A DNA stretch of 64,000 nucleotides, taken from positions 1 through 64,000 of the forward strand of contig JAUCZB010000002.1 of the NCBI GenBank assembly GCA_030373325.1, read 5' to 3'. A model generated the notes under the pieces. The model did no database searches. It saw nothing but the letters and a program-made list of their open reading frames with translations, and had not been told where the DNA came from. Source of the stretch: Cyanobium sp. CZS25K. GTDB taxonomy: Bacteria > Cyanobacteriota > Cyanobacteriia > PCC-6307 > Cyanobiaceae. A program made the position numbers and the translations under genes. Below are positions 60,477-64,000 of this stretch, in pieces. Each line of letters starts with the position of its first letter. Within the stretch, counting starts at the first letter, position 1.

Positions 60477-61817
60477 GTGGCCAGCAAGCGCACCCTCAAC
60501 GCCAGGAATCTGGAAGCCCTGGGGGCTCCAGCCCTGGCGGAACTGCTGATTGAGGTGAGCGCTGGCAACGCCGTGATCCAGCGGCGGCTGCGCCTCGCCC
60601 TGGCCGCTGCCGAGGGGATCGACGGCGCCGCTCAGGAAGTGCGCAAGCGACTGACCGCGATCGATCGGGCCAGCACCTTTGTGGATTCGGCCAGACGCAA
60701 GGCTCTGGTGAGTGATCTGGAGGCCCAGCTCCAGGCGATCACCGGGCCGATCGCGGTCGGTGATCCCAGGCAGGCCTGCGATCTTCTGCTGCGTTTCCTT
60801 GAACTCTCCGAGGGTGTGCTGGAGCGCAGCTCCGACAGCACTGGCGCCGTGATCGGGGTGTTCGAGCGCGCGGCTGGGCAGCTGGGAGCTCTTGCCCAGG
60901 CCGCCCAGCTGGAGCAGGAAACCCTGGCGCAGCAGGCCTCCGAGCTGCTGGCGGAGAACACCTATGGGCAGTTCGATGCCCTGGTGCCAGCGCTGAAGGA
61001 TGCCCTGGGTGACTGGGGCCTGAAGCTGCTGGGGAGCTACTGCCGCCAGCGTGGCGCCCGCGACGGCAACACCCACCTTCTCCAGATCGCTGTGGCCCGG
61101 GGCGACGTGGATGGCTACCTGGCCCAGTTCGATGCCGAGGAACTGTGCTGGCGTGACATCGCCGCCACTGTGGCCCAACACCTGCTGACGGCCGGGCGGG
61201 CGGTGCAGGCCCTGGAGATCCTCGATGGAGCAACGGAAGACACCGCAGGTCTTCAGGATGCGCCGTGGCACGACAGCCGCATCGCCGTTCTCGAGGCCCT
61301 GAACCGGCAGGCGGAAGCCCAGGAGATGCGCTGGCAGTGGTTCAGCAGGACCCTCTCGATCCCGCACCTGCGCGATTACCTCAAACGCCTGGACGACTTT
61401 GAAGATGTGGAAGCGGAAGAGCGGGCCCTGCAGGTGGCCGAGCAGCATCCTGTGAGCCTGCTGGGCTTGCACTTCCTGGTGGAATGGCCGGCCCTCTCCC
61501 GTGCCGCGCGCCATGTGCTGGCCCATGAGGACGAGTGGGAGGGGGATGCTTACACGATTCACAGCGCCGCCGCGGAACGCCTGAGTAAGGACCATCCACT
61601 CGCCTCCACGCTGCTGTTGCGGCCGATGGTGTTCTTCGCGTTGTGGATGGGCCGCGCCAAGCGCTACCGCCATGCCGCCGAGCACCTCCGCACCTGCGAA
61701 CAGCTGGCTGCCCGCATCGATGACTGGCAGGGGCATCCCGATCACGCGGCCTATGTGGAACGCCTCGACGCCCTCTTTGGGGCGAAGTGGGGGTTCTGGA
61801 AACTGATGAAGCCGTGA
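60477..61817 (+). CDS. DUF6880 family protein
   Basis: 446 residues, all helical. Family landmarks are the start LGAPALAELLIEVSAGNAVI followed by RRLRLALAAAEG, DPRQACDLLLRFLELSEGVL, the centre WHDSRIAVLEALNRQAEAQE plus MRWQWFSRTLSIPHLRDYLK, and the end HPDHAAYVERLDALFGAKWG with FWKLM. The domain resembles the C-terminal part of SWIM zinc-finger proteins but occurs here without the zinc finger. Function unknown; no partner gene is adjacent. Confidence 0.85.
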   Translation: MASKRTLNARNLEALGAPALAELLIEVSAGNAVIQRRLRLALAAAEGIDGAAQEVRKRLTAIDRASTFVDSARRKALVSDLEAQLQAITGPIAVGDPRQACDLLLRFLELSEGVLERSSDSTGAVIGVFERAAGQLGALAQAAQLEQETLAQQASELLAENTYGQFDALVPALKDALGDWGLKLLGSYCRQRGARDGNTHLLQIAVARGDVDGYLAQFDAEELCWRDIAATVAQHLLTAGRAVQALEILDGATEDTAGLQDAPWHDSRIAVLEALNRQAEAQEMRWQWFSRTLSIPHLRDYLKRLDDFEDVEAEERALQVAEQHPVSLLGLHFLVEWPALSRAARHVLAHEDEWEGDAYTIHSAAAERLSKDHPLASTLLLRPMVFFALWMGRAKRYRHAAEHLRTCEQLAARIDDWQGHPDHAAYVERLDALFGAKWGFWKLMKP

Positions 61818-62225
61818 TGAAGCCGTGAAGTTCGATCGTCGGGTGCCGTGGGCCGGAGACCCCAACCCGAACGTCCAGCTGTCGGCACCCAGCCAGGTCC
61901 AGGAGCTCGGTATGGGCTTCTGAGGTGAAATCTGTGCCTACCCCATCGCCCTATTGCCCCGGAGGCGCCGCTCCCACATCAACCGCAGCACTGGCTGGCA
62001 GAGATCGAGTCCATCGATGATCCGCAGGCTGGTCTTGCCGTTCTGCTGGCGCTGCAGGCGGCCGGCCTATTGCTGCAGGGTTCCTTTCCATGACACGGGC
62101 ATCGCCGTCCCGGCCGCGGAACAGACGTCGGAACTAGGGCCAGCTTCTCCAGAGCCGAGCGCCAGTTGATGCCGTGGGTCTCCAGCAGGGCGATAGCCAG
62201 CATGGCGGTCCCGCTTGCCCACCGC

Positions 62226-62345
62226 CACGACAACCACCAGAATCGGCTGATCACGCACCTTGCCAACCAGGCGGAATCCGACGGAGCGCAGCAGGCTCTG
62301 AGGGCCCCGCCCTCGATAGCCTGCGTTCGGCTGACTCCCACCCGG
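62226..62345 (-). pseudogene. C-terminal remnant of a RelE/ParE-type toxin
   Basis: The minus strand encodes LLRSVGFRLVGKVRDQPILV and then VVVAVGKRDRHAGY, the final two strands of RelE toxins (R-GFRLVY-V-D---V-V-AVGKR-R). The N-terminal half and any RelB antitoxin are missing. The surrounding 61818-62376 contains no intact gene. Confidence 0.65.
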
Positions 62346-62376
62346 TGAATTCTGCGCCCCTTGCCGGAGTGACGTG

Positions 62377-62577
62377 ATGGCCGTTCAGCCCATCCTGGTG
62401 CTCGGCGGCGGCTTTGCCGGGCTCAGGCGTTCCCACGGTGCCACCCGCATGCGCCCTGACGCGCCTGAGCGTGCCCAGCTCAGGCTTCCCCTGGAGGCGG
62501 GCTCCGCCGTGGGGGCTGCGGCCCGGCCGGAGATCCAGCCGCCGCCACCGGTCGACCCCCAGAGGCCCCGGCCATGA
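62377..62577 (+). pseudogene. Start of a flavoprotein (NDH-2-like) cut short
   Basis: 66 codons. The first 18 residues, MAVQPILVLGGGFAGLRR, are a typical FAD-binding beta-alpha start; the rest is proline-rich and unlike the family, ending in a stop that overlaps the next ATG (ATGA, 62574-62577). Probably a deletion left only the 5' end, which may now act as a short leader for the downstream gene. Confidence 0.6.
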
Positions 62578-64000
62578 GCGCCCCCTCCCGGCAGGAAGCG
62601 GCCGGCGTTCCCCTGCGCCGGATCCTGGCCCTCGCCCTGCTGCTGGCTGGGGTGGTCCTGTTCTTCCGGCTGGGTTGGCAGCGTCAGCTTGACCTCTCCG
62701 CGCTGCAGGCTTCCCGCGTTCAGCTGCAGGCCTGGCGACAGGCGGCCCCCCTGCCCATGGCTGCGGGGTTCGTGCTCGTGTATGTGCTGGTGACGGGCCT
62801 GTCCCTGCCCGGCGCGACGGTGCTCACCCTGGCGGGGGGCGCCATCTTCGGCCTGCTGCAGGGCACGGTGCTGGTGTCGCTCGGCTCCACCCTGGGCGCC
62901 ACGGCGGCGTGCCTGCTGGCCCGCACCCTGCTGCGGGAGCCGGTGCGGCGCCGTTTCGGCCACCGCCTGGCGCCGATCGAGGCGGGCTTCCGTCGCGACG
63001 GTGCCGCTTACCTGCTGAGTCTGCGGCTGGTGCCGGTGGTCCCCTTCTTCCTGGTGAATCTGCTGATGGGACTCACCCCCATGCCCCTGCTGCCCTTCGC
63101 CTTCGTCTCCCAGCTGGGCATGCTGCCGGCGACCCTCGTCTATGTGAACGCCGGCACCCAGCTGGGCCAGCTCACCAGCGTCAATGGCATCCTCTCGCCG
63201 GCGCTGCTCGGTTCCCTTGCTCTGCTGGGCCTGCTGCCCTGGATCGTGAAGCTGCTGCTGGGCCGCTGGCGCCTCTGGCGTCTTTACCGCCCCTGGAGCC
63301 GGCCCCGGCACTTCGATCGCAACCTGATCGTGATCGGTGCCGGGGCGGCCGGACTGGTCACCGCCTACATCGCCGCCACCGTGCGCTCGAAGGTGACCCT
63401 GATCGAGCGCGACCGCATGGGCGGTGACTGCCTCAACACCGGCTGCGTGCCCAGCAAGGCGCTGATCAGCTCCGCCCGTCTCGCGGCCCGCCTGCGCCAT
63501 GCCGATCGCTATGGCCTCGCACCCCAGGAGCCCCTGGTGGATCTGCACCGGGTGCTGGAGCGGGTGCGCGAGAAGGTGGCGGCCGTCGCCCCCCACGACA
63601 GCGTCGAGCGTTACACCGCCCTGGGGGTGGACGTGCGCCTCGGCCAGGCCCGCCTGCTCAGCCCCTGGCAGGTGGCGATCACCGCCGCCGATGGCACCGA
63701 GACCCTGCTCACGGCCCGGGCCATCGTGTTGGCCACCGGAGCCGCCCCGGTGATCCCTGCGCTGCCAGGCATCGACACGCTGCGGGTGCTCACCAGCGAG
63801 ACCCTCTGGGACGCCCTGGCGGAGCACCCCTCCCCGCGGCCCAGCCTGGTGGTGCTGGGCGGCGGTCCGGTTGGCTGCGAACTGGCCCAGGCCCTGGCCC
63901 AGCTGGGCCTGCCGGTGACCCTGCTGCAGCGAAACGAACGGCTGCTGCCCCGGGAAGATCCCGAGGTGGGGGCGCTGGTGCGCGATGTGCTGGAGCGCGA
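62574..64000 (+). CDS. VTT (TVP38/DedA-like) membrane domain fused to a mercuric reductase-like flavoprotein (partial)
   Basis: The frame is open to the window end (475 codons). Residues 1-235 form a VTT membrane protein: LPGATVLTLAGGAIFGLLQG, STLGATAACLLARTLLREPV, RLVPVVPFFLVNLLMGLTPM and LPWIVKLLLGRW. From about 250 a class I disulfide oxidoreductase begins: FDRNLIVIGAGAAGLVTAYI, then the redox pair C286 and C291 in GGDCLNTGCVPSKAL, and a second dinucleotide fold (LVVLGGGPVGCELAQALAQL). The full protein should be about 700 residues. The substrate of the redox module is not clear; mercury is only a family name. Confidence 0.9.
   Translation, partial: MSAPSRQEAAGVPLRRILALALLLAGVVLFFRLGWQRQLDLSALQASRVQLQAWRQAAPLPMAAGFVLVYVLVTGLSLPGATVLTLAGGAIFGLLQGTVLVSLGSTLGATAACLLARTLLREPVRRRFGHRLAPIEAGFRRDGAAYLLSLRLVPVVPFFLVNLLMGLTPMPLLPFAFVSQLGMLPATLVYVNAGTQLGQLTSVNGILSPALLGSLALLGLLPWIVKLLLGRWRLWRLYRPWSRPRHFDRNLIVIGAGAAGLVTAYIAATVRSKVTLIERDRMGGDCLNTGCVPSKALISSARLAARLRHADRYGLAPQEPLVDLHRVLERVREKVAAVAPHDSVERYTALGVDVRLGQARLLSPWQVAITAADGTETLLTARAIVLATGAAPVIPALPGIDTLRVLTSETLWDALAEHPSPRPSLVVLGGGPVGCELAQALAQLGLPVTLLQRNERLLPREDPEVGALVRDVLER

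Overview
The window is GC-rich DNA that most resembles a unicellular picocyanobacterium of the Cyanobium/Synechococcus type. The evidence is a glycine-rich cyanobacterial RRM protein, two high-light-inducible (Hli) CAB-domain proteins, several families common in cyanobacteria (DUF2993, DUF1400 hydrolase, TerB plus Mo-nitrogenase C-terminal domain, ABC1 kinase), a PEP-CTERM-like protein, and HIP1 octamers (GCGATCGC, for example at 43014, 44917 and 44971). No rRNA, intact tRNA, CRISPR array or intact insertion sequence was found.

Region 1 (1-24264) is compact core genome with short gaps and many ATGA overlaps. It holds the end of a sigma factor, an RRM protein with a clear terminator, membrane proteins, a UbiB-type kinase, a PLP decarboxylase, cbiT, cdsA, an FAD oxidoreductase fused to an MliC-like tail, an iron-ADH-family dehydrogenase with an alpha/beta hydrolase, clpC, rimI and lysA. 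A tightly packed run then follows: cdaA (c-di-AMP synthesis), uppS (undecaprenyl carrier), bioB, trhO, a GST-DUF952 fusion and a conserved unknown gene. lysA, cdaA and uppS together suggest cell-wall precursor supply and turgor control.

Region 2 (24400-38505) is looser. It has a DUF2256 zinc protein, a frameshifted corA, the TerB/Mo-nitro_C protein, the hli pair with a visible promoter, an EF-hand protein, a frameshifted membrane protein downstream of a heptamer repeat, a DUF1800/DUF1501 pair, a nitroreductase, a frameshifted PEP-CTERM-like protein and a GHL10 glycosidase.

Region 3 (38761-45932) is a coherent accessory cassette: DUF1400 hydrolase, AraC regulator, unknown protein, Asp-nucleophile hydrolase (dehalogenase-like), secreted arylsulfatase, and a genuine-looking formylglycine-generating enzyme that would activate the sulfatase.

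Region 4 (45988-62577) mixes intact accessory genes (glutathionyl-hydroquinone reductase, KirBac-type K+ channel, DUF2252, secreted lipase, lipoprotein hydrolase, YjbQ, cupin, DUF6880) with much gene decay. The remnants are of a NadM/Nudix plus NAMPT NAD-salvage pair, an IS481-type transposase, a choloylglycine hydrolase without its catalytic N-terminus, a RelE toxin and a flavoprotein start. Its middle part (about 49.5-58.5 kb) looks less GC-rich than region 1. The window ends inside a VTT (TVP38)-disulfide reductase fusion.

All assignments come from reading translations and motifs; no database search was run.
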